A stretch of DNA of 64,000 nucleotides from Abelmoschus esculentus (GCA_035048815.1 JAUCBN010000005.1:16580517-16644516); one strand, 5' to 3'; counted from the stretch's first letter, positions 42,551 to 54,758 are shown. Notes: generated by a model not told the origin, from the letters alone. Numbers and translations: made by a program.

Positions 42551-43159
42551 ATGAAACATATAGCAGTGTTAAGCTCCAACAGCCATGAACTTGTCGGAAG
42601 TTCAACCGGACATGTTGAACCACAATCCCAGAAGCGAAAAGCTGGAAGGATCAAGTTTCGAGAGACTCGCCACCCTATTTACAAAGGCGTAAGGAAGAGG
42701 AACGGGAAGTGGGTGAGCGAGCTTCGAGATCCCAACAAGAAGTCTCGAATCTGGCTCGGCACATTCTCCACTCCAGCCATGGCTGCCAAGGCTTACGATG
42801 CGGCGGCCTTGGCCCTCAAGGGAGATTCTGCTGCCTTCAACTTTCCCGACTCTGCTTATGCGTTACCACGTGCTAAGTCATCCTCCATAAGGGATATTCA
42901 GCGTGCCGCTATGGAGGCTGCATCGGAGGCTGGTTTCGGCGATGCAGAAACGTCGTCTCCGCTGCCATTGCAGTGCTCGGAGAATGTTGGATCGAGTCCG
43001 GAGATTTTGTTTGTGGATGAGGAAGAGGTGTTCAACATGCCGGGGATACTGGACGGTATGGCAGAAGGTTTGATCTTAACTCCGCCTGCTATGCAAAAAG
43101 GGTACTGCTGTTGGGATGATGATTTAGATAACTTTGTGGAATTCAATCTCTGGGGGTGA
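42551..43159 (+). CDS. DREB-type AP2/ERF transcription factor
   Basis: An intact intronless 202-residue gene. Residues 28-41 (KRKAGRIKFRETRH) form the basic flank seen in CBF/DREB relatives. The single AP2 domain spans about 43-100 with YKGVRKRNGKWVSELRDP and IWLGTFSTPAMAAKAYDAAA. These residues form the three-stranded sheet that contacts GCC/DRE-type DNA. After it comes IRDIQRAAMEAASEAG, and the acidic tail ends DDLDNFVEFNLWG, a likely activation region. The RN-GKW spacing without an extra residue resembles the ERF022-027 branch of the DREB group. Val is kept at the DREB key position 14, but position 19 is Asp, not Glu. Its GC content is far above the surroundings. It acts in the nucleus; the exact targets cannot be told from sequence. 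Confidence 0.95.
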   Translation: MKHIAVLSSNSHELVGSSTGHVEPQSQKRKAGRIKFRETRHPIYKGVRKRNGKWVSELRDPNKKSRIWLGTFSTPAMAAKAYDAAALALKGDSAAFNFPDSAYALPRAKSSSIRDIQRAAMEAASEAGFGDAETSSPLPLQCSENVGSSPEILFVDEEEVFNMPGILDGMAEGLILTPPAMQKGYCCWDDDLDNFVEFNLWG

Positions 43160-44303
43160 CGAAGTTGTTTGTTTTTTCTACTATTTTTCTTTTAAATTAC
43201 TAATATAATGGATTTGCGAAGAGTAGTGTTGAATTAGATGCAAATATTCATCTGAAATTTCATATAATGACATAACGAAGTTTTATCGTCTTTGAATCGA
43301 ATTTTTAAAATAATTGTCTCAATGTATGGTTTGTGTATATTATGATATTTGTTATCGAGAAATTTTAGAAAATGATAGTCTTAAAAAACGGTGCATGGTA
43401 CTGTTTTTTTTATAAAACTTGTAAAAATTTTAGTATATATACATTTTTCGGTATATACCGAAATTCTTATATATATTTTTTTAAAAAAAATATATACCGA
43501 ATTTCTTATAAAAAAATAAGGATTTCGGTTTATAAACCGAATTTTTTAAAAAAAATATAAGAATTTCGGTATACACTATTTTTCTTACAAAAATAAAAAT
43601 TTTGGTATAAATCAAAAAATGTGTATCAGAATTTTTAATTTATTTTAAAAACGATACCTCCGATTTTTAGTCGTTTTCTAAGTCTGTAGTTTTTTAGAAT
43701 TTTTCATTTGTTACCTATTCTTTCAGAACAATAAGAAAGGAAACAGGTGAGAGAGGTGGGATGTTGGAGAAGGTTCAATTAGGCAACCATGGAGCAGATT
43801 GCGAGTTAAAAATGATGAGTAGGGTTCAATTTAGCAAAAGTAATTGTTTGAAGCAATACTCGGTAGATAATTTCATGAAAAAATGAGTTTTGAGAATTTT
43901 TTTAATCCAAAGAAAAAAAATAAAAATTCAGCTTTTGAGCCAGGATTTTGATTTTAAATATTCGTTTTGTTATTTTATAATGATATTGCTTGATAGAGAG
44001 TTTTGAGTCAAAATTAAAAGATTTATTATTTTAAAAAATAATTAATTAAATTCGTTAGTTTAAATATTTGGTAAATAACATATTATAATAACGAATTAAG
44101 GTAAAATTGTTGAAAAAATGTTAGGCAAGCTTTGTTATCCAAATTTTCAAATAAGTAAAATAATAATCTGTATACAATCTAAAAAATCGAATATAAATAT
44201 TTTAATATCGGATTATATATTTTAAATATCATTTAAATCTAATAATTAATAAATTATATTAAAAAATGATTTCATAAATAAGAAGCTAATATATACAAGG
44301 TCT
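43160..44303. other. AT-rich region downstream of the AP2 gene
   Basis: It presumably holds the 3' untranslated region of the AP2 gene. Between 43440 and 43620 lies a small foldback cluster with TTCGGTATATACCGAA and TTCGGTTTATAAACCGAA, separated by runs of T and A. Otherwise nothing was seen. Confidence 0.5.
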
Positions 44304-45345
44304 TGTCATAAGGCGTTGCCTATTGAGAGTAAGATCCTACGTGCAGGTTTAGAGGACGAAATCTTTCAGCTTTGTGAGCAAGAGGATGAGACTGTTGTTC
44401 ATATGTTGCAAAGTTATTTTAGAGATTAGTGGGGCAGCTCTATGAGGGTTCGAAATGGTAACCAAACTTCGAGAAAGGAATAGTTTATCTCTTAATCATG
44501 TTTTTATTAGTATCTCCGCTTTAAATTAATGAATTTAGATTTTAGGGTTAAGGTTAAGAGTTATGGTTAGAGTTTAGGGAATTAGGGGTAAGATGTAAGG
44601 TTTAGGGTTTTTGATGTAAAAGATTAGGAGCAAAAATCTTCTGCCTATTTTCTGTGCCTCCTTTTATGCATCCTTTGAAAATTTACTAAAACATTAAATT
44701 TTAAACCCCAACACTTATTTTATATATTCTAAACCTTAAACCCTATACCAAAAAATACACCATACTCCTAATTTTCTAAACCCTAACCAAAACCCTTAAA
44801 CTAAAACCCTAAGCCCTAAATCCTCTAATTTGAAACGAAGCCACGAGGAAGGGGTAAACAATTTGTATCCAAAGATTAGAGTTAAGGTTTAAAATAATTT
44901 TTTAATAAGTATAGAAGGATACGCGATTACGAGTCATGAGATTTCTACTCGGTTTACTGCTGCAGCATCAATGTTGGATAGAGAACGATTCACATCACTT
45001 ATGGTGCTGTGAAATTTACGTAACAATAAGGTACATGAGTTCTAGCAACCAACTCGGATTGTTATTTCAAATACATCGTTATTGCAGTGTTGTTTTGCTT
45101 AGCCCATGGATGAATCCAGCGAGTTGTTTTCTCCTACCAACCCACCTTGATGGTGCAAACCACGAATGAAGAAGATTAAAATTAATGTGGAGGAGGCATT
45201 CTTAGCTTCCATGAGTGCTTTGTCCTCGCAGGTTTCGAGCTAAAGTTTATTGTTCACATTCCGCAGTAACTACGAAGGCAACGACTTTCTAAGAAGGCAT
45301 TGGATGCTACCATTGACGGTGACGCTCTTAGTGTGGTTAATATAT
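44304..45345 (+). pseudogene. LINE remains: zinc-binding RT tail and RNase H
   Basis: At 44304-44432 one frame reads CHKALPIESKILRAGLEDEI, then FQLCEQEDETVVHML. This is the zinc-binding region found after the reverse transcriptase of plant LINEs (zf-RVT). At 45151-45345 WCKPRMKKIKINVEEAF and TIDGDALSVVN resemble the start and middle of the RVT_3-type RNase H. A 700-bp gap holding telomere-like repeats lies between them. Stops and frameshifts abound, and no reverse transcriptase core remains. Confidence 0.6.
44530..44835. repeat. Inverted pair of degenerate telomere-like repeats
   Basis: Around 44530-44615 the plus strand carries TTTAGGG variants (TTTAGGGTT, GTTTAGGG, TTAGGGG). Around 44700-44835 it carries CCCTAAA variants (AAACCCTAA, ACCCTAAGCCCTAAA). 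The units are irregular. Confidence 0.55.
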
Positions 45346-47519
45346 TTTTGCAATTTTACTATAACACTTGTATCAATACGATTGAGACTATGCCGATATT
45401 CAAATTGGTCCGATTAGAAAATTAGGGTTAGTGTACCGATACAGTTTAGGATATGTACTGGTACAAATTATAAAAAATCTGGTACCTATACGACCAACCA
45501 TTTTTTGAATACGAACTAAATTATTGCATGTATAGAGTATTGATATGGATATTTCATATAATTATTTGAATTTTAGAATTCGAGAGTCGGATTAATTTAA
45601 AATGTTTGGGATTTGATGTATGAGCCGAAAGTCATGTTGGGCTTGTCTTAGAATTTTATACATGTGTTGTTAGGTTGGAAGAGTGCAATAGTAATAGGGT
45701 AATTTGAGTTTGGTGGAAAAAATGAGACTGGGCAAAGGGTTTAATTTTTCGGCATGTAAGCAGTGATATCATTATTGTCCAAGATTGCATCTGTCATCTT
45801 TCTCCCATCAACCTTCTTCCCCCAATCAAACTAAAGACTCAATCTTGTATATTTTTCAGTCATTCATTGATGATAAATAACTACAAGTAATAAAGATACA
45901 CGATTTAAATAATAAAAGATTTTGAATTAGAATTATATTTTGGTGTTTGAGGGGAGTTTATTGAGCATTAAAGGATATACAATACAAGCTAAGAAATGTT
46001 AAATTTGGTGGTGAAAGAGGAGAAATTATATCACGTATCATTCCCGTCACATCATCCATGAGATTAATTAATCAAATGCATTCATTTAATTAAGTTTTTA
46101 TCATTCTTTTTACCAACTAAATCTTTACTTGGTAAAAATTATTTTTAAACTTGATAAAAAAGATGAAGTAAAAAAATTAATTAGATGAATGTATTTGATT
46201 GGTTTGTCTCATAGATGATGTGGTAGGAATGACCCATAATATAATTTCTTGTAGAATAGGTTTTAGTACGGATATTAAGGAAAAACAAGAATGAGATTTT
46301 GGGGGCTTCATTCTTAGTTTTGTAGGTGCCTTTAGATCATAAATATCCTCTGGTAGTGTTTAATTTTGTTGTATAACTTTTTTTTGTAGTGAAAGAGGTG
46401 AGAGGGCCTTCCAAATCCCTTTGGTGGAGGGAGAATGCTTGAAGGAATTATTAGCTTCAGGTTAGTACACTACTAACTCCTATGAATTCTTGCAACTCAC
46501 AAAAAGTAGGGTTTGGTGCATCTTTTGGTATTTATATGAGCTTGATTTAATCTTTAATGATAACTATTGGAATTGATGTTGTAATGGCTTAAAATCAGTA
46601 GCAATTCACCTAATATTTCACCTTAACCTGTAAGAAGATTTGGGGCTTAACCACATAGTTTAAGTGAGGATTTTTGGTGAAATTTGAATCCATACTTGAA
46701 TTTTTAGGCTTGTATACTAATACAACTTGAGGTGTATCAGTGCGCTATTGTAAAATAAAGGTTTTTCTTTTGAGGAGTGTATCGATATTGATGTTTGCTT
46801 ACTGGTACCCCTTGCGTTATAATAATTCTAATAACATTTCTGTATAACATTACAGGAGGAGCGTATTGGTACTACTACTACTATTATTATCTAGGGAAGG
46901 TTTGTGAGTACTGATATACAAGGTAGGGGTATGGATATATGTAAGGATTGGTATGTGGTGGTTCAAGTAATGATGTAGTATATCGATACGGTGGTGAGCA
47001 TATCGATACGGGTAAAAGATTTAATTCATTCGAATATAAAAAGTGTATCAGTACTTGGGAAGGAGTACTGATAACTATAGGGGAATACTAATACCCATAT
47101 AAGAGTATCTGTACCAACAATTTAAAAAGTGTTCACATTTTCGATCGTGTCCTTTTTATCGTGGTTGCAGATATAACAGTTACTATTACGGTCGTTGCGA
47201 GAGTTGCAGTCGTGATTTTTTTAAACTGGCATAACTTATTATAAATCATAATGAAGACGAAATTTGAATTATGATTCTTATTTTTCTAGGAGTTTTTAAA
47301 ATAATGGTACAATAACAGTAATAATGAATTGTTATTGCCATTATTTATCGTTAACCATTAAATTGTGTCCATTATTGAACGTTAATGGTGTGATTTTGAA
47401 TCTGACCGTTATTTATGCTAACTGACGTGAGCTTTAGAGTCTTATGCTTGTGAACAAAGCTTCCCACCTCTTTTGTCAAATTGTAATACTTTAGATATCT
47501 ATCCCACATGGACTGGATC
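45346..47519. other. Non-coding region with palindrome clusters and a MITE
   Basis: No gene was seen. Loose GTACCGATAC/TATCGATACG variants occur at 45365-45490 and 46720-47110. Confidence 0.45.
46021..46250. mobile_element. Short foldback MITE
   Basis: The ends AGAAATTATATCACG and (inverted) AGAAATTATATTATG continue into inverted CATTCC and ACCACATCATC blocks. It is about 230 bp, has no coding capacity, and the target duplication is not clear. Confidence 0.6.
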
Positions 47520-48806
47520 ACCCTAATTGTAAGTTAATACTGCACAAGAGAAAAGTAAATAACACAAGTAATTTGATTGGTGAACGATGAAAGTAAAGAA
47601 AATAACTAAGTAAATAAAAGAAATCTCAGTGATAAGAATAAGGCTCGGCCGATTGCTTGTAGAGGGGAATCCAGTTGCACTTATTATCCACTTATTAATG
47701 CATCGGGTTGATTTCCCACTGCGGTGGGTCGCACGAAGGGTCGCCTTGGCTACCTCAGCGGGGTTATGCCTTGTCGACAACTTAACTTTTCATAGTTCAA
47801 TAGAGCATCCTTGTATGTCTCCTCCTTATCCCTAATTCAGAGAACTATTAAAATTCATATCTTGATAATACCTTCCAGCGTGAATCAAGAATGAACAAAA
47901 ACTGATGAGATATGTCCATTTAGTCACTGAAACCCTTGCGGATTAGTCAATGCCCTTGAGCAAAGACCGTACTCTCTCGTTTCGTGAGTCTAACTCTTCC
48001 AATATTAGAAAAATAGATTTTTCCTCACATAATTATCTTTCGAGCTCTTATGCAAAGAAGAAGAATTGCCAAGAGAAAATAAACTATGAAAAATAAGGTT
48101 TGCATTAATAAATCTCAAATAAGATATAAATTTTGTCCCCAAATACTTCACAAACATCCTAAGCCTCAATGAGGGTTTAGAACATGATGAACTTGTCAGC
48201 AGCTTAGGGTTAACTATGAGAACCCGACTTGTTCTTCCTAGTCCTAGAGGTTTGCTTTATATAGTCTAAGCCTAAGTTAAAATCTTCCATAACGGTAAGA
48301 GTTCTAAAAGGAAAAGAATACATGTCCATATTAAATTACAATAAATTATTCTATTTTCTAATTTAACTCCTTTAGACTTTCTTTAATCCCGCGTTGACTT
48401 TAACTATGGCTTGACTCTATTTCTCAACTTCTGTTTCTTCTCGCTTTATGTCCATCAAAATTAACACATTTTTATCTATCTATCGCGTACCAGTTATCAT
48501 ATTTAGTCTACTGTCACAGCCTCCAAAGTGCTACCGTGGAGGGTGCTTATCTGCACTCTAGCTTTGGTTTCCAGCATCCATCATGCTATCTAGCATTACC
48601 TGTATGGTTGTTTGCTGTCTAAAAGAGAAAACCATTAATTGCACCTATTTTATACCAAATAGTAGATAAAATCATGAATTAAGTATTGGGATGCTGAAAT
48701 ATGGAAAATACGTAAAATAATTCATTATTGCCATTAAATATATCCCTTATTAGCAATAATCGAGTGAGAAAATGATATAAAAATTAAGACTTTTATGCAC
48801 TTATCA
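47520..48806 (-). repeat. 3' LTR of copy C
   Basis: It starts TGATAAGTGC on the minus strand at 48806. The left end is approximate, because homology to the LTR at 50005 fades below about 47550. An open frame within it is not a gene. Confidence 0.5.
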
Positions 48807-49123
48807 AATACCTCCAAACTCGAACTATTGCTTGTCCTCAAGCAATACAAAAGATATCTTTAAGTAAGGAATTTTAGAGTAATATACCTTCCTGCGTACC
48901 GCAACAGATTTCCTTTCTTTACTCGGCCTCTTCTAGGTTCTAGGATTTCATCTAAACTAGACTATGAGTCTTAGTTAGTGTGTGCATAACTGTGTCAAAG
49001 ATGATCTTCTAATTTCTAATTCTTTTTCTTGCTCAAGACTCCCGACTTAGATTTTTTTTCAATTATTTTTCTTTTCTTTCTTCCTAATTTGTATATAAAT
49101 ATATATTGCTATATACTTATACT

Positions 49124-49274
49124 GCTTGAGCCGGTTTCGGGCACTTCAAGCGTTCAACTACTCTTACTAGAGCCACTTTTGGGCACCTCTAGTAAGTGGG
49201 AAAAACACTAAGTACTAGAGCCAGTGATAGACACCTCTATGGACTATACTAGAGCCGGTGATACGCACCTCTAG
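49124..49274 (-). ncRNA. Four copies of the 26-nt hairpin motif
   Basis: Hairpins at 49125-49150, 49167-49192, 49215-49240 and 49249-49274 have the same 6-bp stem and 14-nt loop as at 23960-24107. The first has a CTTGAG-type stem with a changed loop-closing pair. The second extends to a perfect 10-bp stem (CTTACTAGAG/CTCTAGTAAG). The third has one mismatch at the base. Confidence 0.55.
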
Positions 49275-49725
49275 TTAAAATCTAAGCCTAAGTCCTTATT
49301 ACTTTTTAAAGAAAATGAACTTTTAAAATCAACTAAGACCAACAATGTTTATATAATTTCAGGCTCATAGTCTAATCCTAAGTACTATTCTTAAGATACC
49401 TTTCTGATTTCAAGTATGGTGAATGGTGCAAATTGCGGTGGTGGCTGGATGATATATTGTTGCTGAGGAAGACTCAATAAAATTCAAAAGACTTAAAAAA
49501 ATTGCATTAAATGTAAAGATTGTTATGACAGATATTAAGGTAGTATTTAGGATAATCCGAATAATTTCCATACATGGTAGTTTAATTAAGATTACAAAAT
49601 AGGAATAATACTCCCCCAAACTCGAGGGATGCATTATCCTCAATGCATGTATATAAAGATAGTTAAGAGAAAATATTAGGCCGATATATTAAAAAAAGTA
49701 GAAAAATTAGAAGTGAATACCGCCC

Positions 49726-50004
49726 TTAGAATGTAGAGGAACCAAAGGAATCCTCAGAATCAATAGAAATGAGTAGTTTGCGATTGCTCTTAGGCTGGGG
49801 ATGTGCTACTGCCTTCAACGGGATGACAAATGGCTTTTTGGCAGATTTGGGGTGGATGGACTTGGAGGGGAGTGGATTGGTTACTGAACTCCTCTTCAGT
49901 ATCGACATTGATGAGAAAGGTGGCTGTGGCAAAAGCTAGAGCTTTCCTCTTCTTTCCGATCTGTATCGAGATGAAGTAGTCCTTTACTACTTGCTTAGGG
50001 CACT
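49726..50004 (-). pseudogene. ORF fragment of copy C
   Basis: Two overlapping frames read RKALAFATATFLINVDTEEE and, after a shift, SKSIHPKSAKKPFVIPLKA, ending SIDSEDSFGSSTF. It occupies the position of the ORF2 C-terminal tail, and its low-complexity Ser/Lys/Pro content is compatible with that. No clear match to the copy B tail is visible, so the assignment rests on position. Confidence 0.35.
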
Positions 50005-51261
50005 TGATGCATGCTAAATATGTGCAATTTAGTGCAAGTGAACACGTCGCCAAGTAATAAAGTGATGAGTAAATCGTGTATCGTCTCTACAGGGATTGGT
50101 CTACTTAATATGATTCCTTTATTTTTCTTGCTCTGTAAAGAAATAAAATAAAAACACAAGTGATTGGGTTGAGATTGAACTAAATAAAGAAAACTAAATA
50201 ATAAGGAAAAATAGATAGAGAAAGTGGTCAAGATCTAGTTGTATTGCAGAGTAGATTCGATTAACTTGTTTCTACTCAATGCAATCGCACAACACTGCCT
50301 CGACAGTACTGAAGATTACTGCCTCGACAGTGATGATGCTCGTCCATCGCGACAATCTCTTGCTCTTGGGAAAACTTTATCAAAGTTTGGCAAAGTATCC
50401 TTTAGTACCTTCGCTTATCTCTAAGTCGAAGTATTGTTGATGATCAGTCCTTGATGATACCTCTCGGCGTGAATCAATTGTAATCACCAACCAATCCCAT
50501 GCTTCTTTTAGCCGCTGAAACTCTAACCTATCTCTAGGTCGAGTTACTGTTTCCCGATTGAAACACCTTACTTATTCCTTTCGTGAATCTAACTCTCTCG
50601 ATATTAAATAAATGGATTACTCAAAAACTTCTCTCTCGAGCTTGAATGCAAGAACAAAGAATGACAAAGAATAAGCAAACCTTGATATCTTATTGCATTG
50701 AAACAAGAAACAAAGTACAATCTCTTTACACTAATACTCTACAACCTTCACCTAAGCCTAAAGAAATAAAAACAAAGAAAACTCTAAATCCTAAGATAAA
50801 CTCTCTAGTATGATGTCGATGATCTCTCTTCCTTGGGCGGCTATGTTTATATAGGCTTGGCCTAGGGGAAACCTTTCCTAAGTAGGAATGTAACTTGGAG
50901 TAAAACACAAGTTAAGTACATAAATAAAAATATTTATTTTATTTCCAAGTTTATTTATATTAGGATTCTTTTCTAACGTGACCTTTGACCTTGACTTTTC
51001 GTGTGTTTCTCAGCTCTGATTTCTTTGTGACATGTCTTAAAACATTCACCTTATTTTTCTTTTCAGATTGCCTATCATATCAACATTTTCTTTCTCAGTG
51101 CTACCGCAGCCTTAAGTGCTATCGCAGCCTCAAAATGCTGCCGAGGTGGGTGCTTTTCTGCATTTCAACTTTAGCTTCCAGCATCCATCTTCTAGTTTGG
51201 CAATTCCTATGAAGCAGTTTCTTGTCTAAGAAAGAAAACCATCAAATGCATCTGTTTTAAG
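50005..51261 (-). repeat. 3' LTR of copy D, larger part
   Basis: It begins TGATGCATGC on the plus strand and resembles 38140-39430 (TGCAAGTGAACACGTCGC, TTATCTCTAAGTCGAA). CTGCCTCGACAG motifs occur at 50295-50335. The remaining 157 bp are at 62597-62753. Confidence 0.7.
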
Positions 51262-53048
51262 TGTAACATCCCAATTTTGGGGTTAGTAGTTTGGAGAATT
51301 CGATTCGAATCGGGTTCTCCAATTCATTAATTCCGGGAAAAGTAAAATAAGAATATTTTTAATTAAGAAAAATAATAGTTTTGGAATATGGTTTGAAATA
51401 TTAAAAATATGTTTCAAGATTAAAAGAAAATAATTTGGATTTTATAATAATTTTTAATTATGCTTAATTATGCATAAGTGACCAATTTGTAATTTTTGGA
51501 AAAATTGGGGGACTTAATTTGGAATTTTCGGAAATTATGTTATTTTAGTGACTAAATTGAAAAGCAAGTTAAACTTAGAATCCCTAGAGGGCCATAAACC
51601 CATTTCTAATTTTTAATAATGATTTATTCACCAAAATGTATTTTTAATTACTTTAATTAGATTTTTAATCATTTTCTCTCAAAACCACTTTTTCCCTTAA
51701 TTTTCTCTCATCTTTTGCTCTCATCTTTTTCTCTCCACTTTCTCTTCATCTTTTCTCTTCAATTCCTTGTTGATTTTTGCAACTTTTTCCATAAAGATTC
51801 CATCACTTGCATCATCTTTTCATCCTTTACAAAACCTATGCATCAATTTCATCAAATCTACATCAAATTGCAAGGAATCAAGAAGGGGAAAATACATATT
51901 TTTGGTGAATAGATCTTGAAGGTAATTTTCTGGATTTTTATTCTTTTCTAAGGTTCTTTATTGAAATTCCCAAGTATTAGCTTGCTAATCTTTGAATAAA
52001 AACTTGATTCTATGTTTTTAATGTTAGATCTAGTGTTTTTGTGAAAGTTTTTGTGAAATCTTTTTGGATCTCATTCAATGATGGAATTAGATGGATTCAA
52101 TTGTGTTTTTATGTTAATTAAATGATTAATTGAGTCTTGATTTGATAGCACATTAATTTAATCCCGGAAAAATACAATCGATGTAGTTTTAAGGTGTTTT
52201 TCGATTGTTTTATGGGTTGTTTTAGATGCTTTAATGTTTCTGGAGATATAAGGATGGTTTGGATGTGTTTTTAGATCATAATTGAAGTGGATTAGATGTT
52301 AGATTCGTTAGGTTTTGGGCTAATGTTGTTCGGATGCATTTCGGCTTAGTTTACGGTTTTTTCGGCTAAGTTTTCAGTAGTTTAATGGTGATCGGATATG
52401 GCTGTTGGTTTGAGCATGTTATGATGTGAGAATGCTCTGTTTTTAATGTTGTAGAAGAGGTACAAGAAGAAGCTTGAGTGCTGGTGCGTTGGTGCGTTGG
52501 TGCGATCATCGGATAGCGACAAAAGCTCGTTTCGCTTGTTGGTGAATGATTACGGATTTAAAGCGAATCGCGTTTGGTACGGTTCTGTTTTGGGGACTAT
52601 GGAAGAGTGTGAAAACCTTCCATAGTTCAAGAGTAAGTAAAGTAAATGTTTTTGATAAACCGATATAAGTTTCGGCTACATTTGATAAAGGCATTATGTT
52701 GGTAATGCAATGAGATTTATGTAAATGCATGAGCATGTTTTGAAATGGTGCATACATGAGAATTACTTGCTGAACTGCATAGCTTATTTAGCATCCATGA
52801 TTATGAAAAATTATGAGAAATGATTTGGGATACAATATGGTTATTTGCCTTATACATGATGGTGCCTTTGGGCATGGCTTTGGTTCATTTGTTGAACATA
52901 TTATGCATGCATTATAAGCAGCAAGTTATCATGCACATTTGATTATGATATTGGCTTAGTGAAACTAACTTTAGATTCGAATACGAATGATATGTCATTA
53001 GGATTGTCTTAAGGGCACTATAAACAAAATTGAGAATACAAAATATTG

Positions 53049-53291
53049 CCTACACGTAAACAAGGGTGACTTTGTGTCCAACCATGCGTGGTAGAGCCGC
53101 CTACACGTAAACAAGGGTGACTTTGTGTCCAACCGTGCGTGGTAGAGCTTGCCTATATGTAAACAAGGGTGACTTTGTGTTTAACCGTGCATATAGTTGA
53201 CCCATACGTAAACAAGGGTGACTTTGTGTCCAACCGTGCGTAGTGGGGGATAACATGTATACAAGGGTGACTAAGTGTCCGATCGATGCAT
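53049..53291 (+). repeat. Tandem array, five units of 50-52 bp, 5' LTR
   Basis: Units start near 53049, 53100, 53152, 53202 and 53252 with the core ACAAGGGTGACTTTGTGTCC. The last unit is the most diverged. Frames through it on the minus strand give repetitive peptides that are by-products. Confidence 0.85.
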
Positions 53292-54011
53292 GTTGAGACC
53301 AAGAGTCTCCGGTTATGAGAAAATGGATCCGTGTATTCGATGAACTCAAGGTTCACATTAAGTGGTCACTAGAAAGCCAATATACATACATGAATTTGAA
53401 ATGGATATTGTACATCATTTATAAATTGTTTTAATAAGATTATGTGAATTCAAGGATGCATATGATTTAAAGAACATGAGCATGAAATGTTAGCATGCAT
53501 GATTTAACAATGTATTACAAACTATGGTTTCATCATGATTTTAAATAGATGCATTGATGATTTGTGTAGAGCTTCCTCACTAAGCATGTGTGCTTAAGCT
53601 CTCTTTTCATCCATGTAGAGAAATAAAGGCACTTGGAGCTTCGTTCGAGGCAAGGAGACCAAGGGGAAAAATTACTTTGAATTTGGTATGTTTTTGGCAA
53701 ACAAATTGGGCAAGGCAATGTGTAACCCAACCTATGTGAGGAGTGTATACTTAGGCTTTGGTTTATGTTGTAATAAGACCATTATTATTTGATTGTTAAT
53801 TGTTGAACTTTGGAATTGTTTGGATTGTTGAAGCATGTACTAGCATGATTGATATGTTGCTAATCATTTCCTAGGGAGCATGCCTATAGCTTGATTAATG
53901 TTCGTATCGTTGTTGATTATGTACCATATGTTACTAAATATGCCTAGGATTGATACATTTAGTGGATCTAATTAATGGTTGAGTATTGAGTAATTGGTAT
54001 GCACTTAGTGT

Positions 54012-54169
54012 AACGAAACTTTTGGTTCCAGACCCAAAGTTTCGAAACCTTTGGGTAAAGGTTCCGAAACCTTTGTCAAATAGTTTCGAAACCTTTACAA
54101 GGTTTCGAAACCTTGCGGGCAGTTTCAATTCTAGATAGCTACTGGACTCGAAAAGTTTCGAAACCTTTG
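54012..54169. repeat. TTTCGAAACC palindrome cluster, 5' LTR
   Basis: Five units such as AAAGTTTCGAAACCTTT and AAGGTTTCGAAACCTT in 158 bp, each nearly self-complementary. Confidence 0.8.
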
Positions 54170-54746
54170 ATCACCAAGAATTGAAAGTTGCTAGAAATTA
54201 TACTTTAGTCCCAAATATCTTTCTTTGTTCGATTGAGGTACCTACAGATGTTATTTTGAGCTGAAATTTTGCATACATTCTTAAAGTTGATTTAATTTCA
54301 AGATGGTTAACCTAATTTGGATGAATTCCATGTAATTTGGAAGATTTACATTTTGGTCCCTAAATTAGAAGAACATGCAATTGATGATGTTAGAATGATC
54401 TGTTTGAGTTGAAATTTGCTACGAGGAACTCTTTAATGTTTAATTGAACATTGATGGAAAGAATTTCTACTTTAGTAATTGAATTTAAAAGTTTTACATT
54501 TTAGTCCTTAACCTATGTTAGTGTTTAATCGAGTGTTTGCTTTTAATTAATGTGGTAACAAAAATGCTTTGAATGAGACCTTGACACATAGGAATAAGAT
54601 TTCGCATCTAGGCAAGATAAAATAAAAAAAAGTAACGGTTTTAGGGTTGTTTATCGAATCGAACCTTCGCGGGTTTAGTTTGATATTCCCCGTATAACCC
54701 GTTAGTGCCGGTTTCGTCTAGGCCGGGCTAAGGGGGTTACATTTGG

Positions 54747-54758
54747 TGGTATCAGAGC
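54747..54758 (+). other. Primer-binding site, initiator Met-tRNA
   Basis: TGGTATCAGAGC five bases after the LTR end, identical to 29819-29830. Confidence 0.95.

Larger units (their letters stand above)
47520..50004 (-). mobile_element. Athila-like element, copy C, 3' part only
   Basis: On the minus strand it consists of an ORF fragment (50004-49726), an untranslated part with hairpins, and a 3' LTR (48806 to about 47520). Its upstream part is displaced or lost beyond the insertion at 50005. LTR start TGATAAGTGC, the adjoining CTCCAAACTCGAACTATTG and the hairpins are shared with copy B. Confidence 0.6.
51262..54741 (+). repeat. 5' LTR of the long-LTR chromovirus
   Basis: TGTAACATCCC to GGGGGTTACA. 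It has a 50-bp tandem array (53049-53291) and a TTCGAA palindrome cluster (54012-54169). About 90 bp near 54535-54640 are absent from the 3' LTR. Confidence 0.9.

Noticed and set aside
53049..53291. CRISPR-like appearance of the regular 50-bp array
   Set aside because: Units are contiguous diverged tandem copies without unique spacers, and the same array sits in both LTRs of a plant retrotransposon.
53101..53356. Open frames on the minus strand with repeated HARLDTKSPLFTY-like peptides
   Set aside because: They arise from the 50-bp tandem repeat and occur identically in both LTRs; no start context or family match supports a gene.
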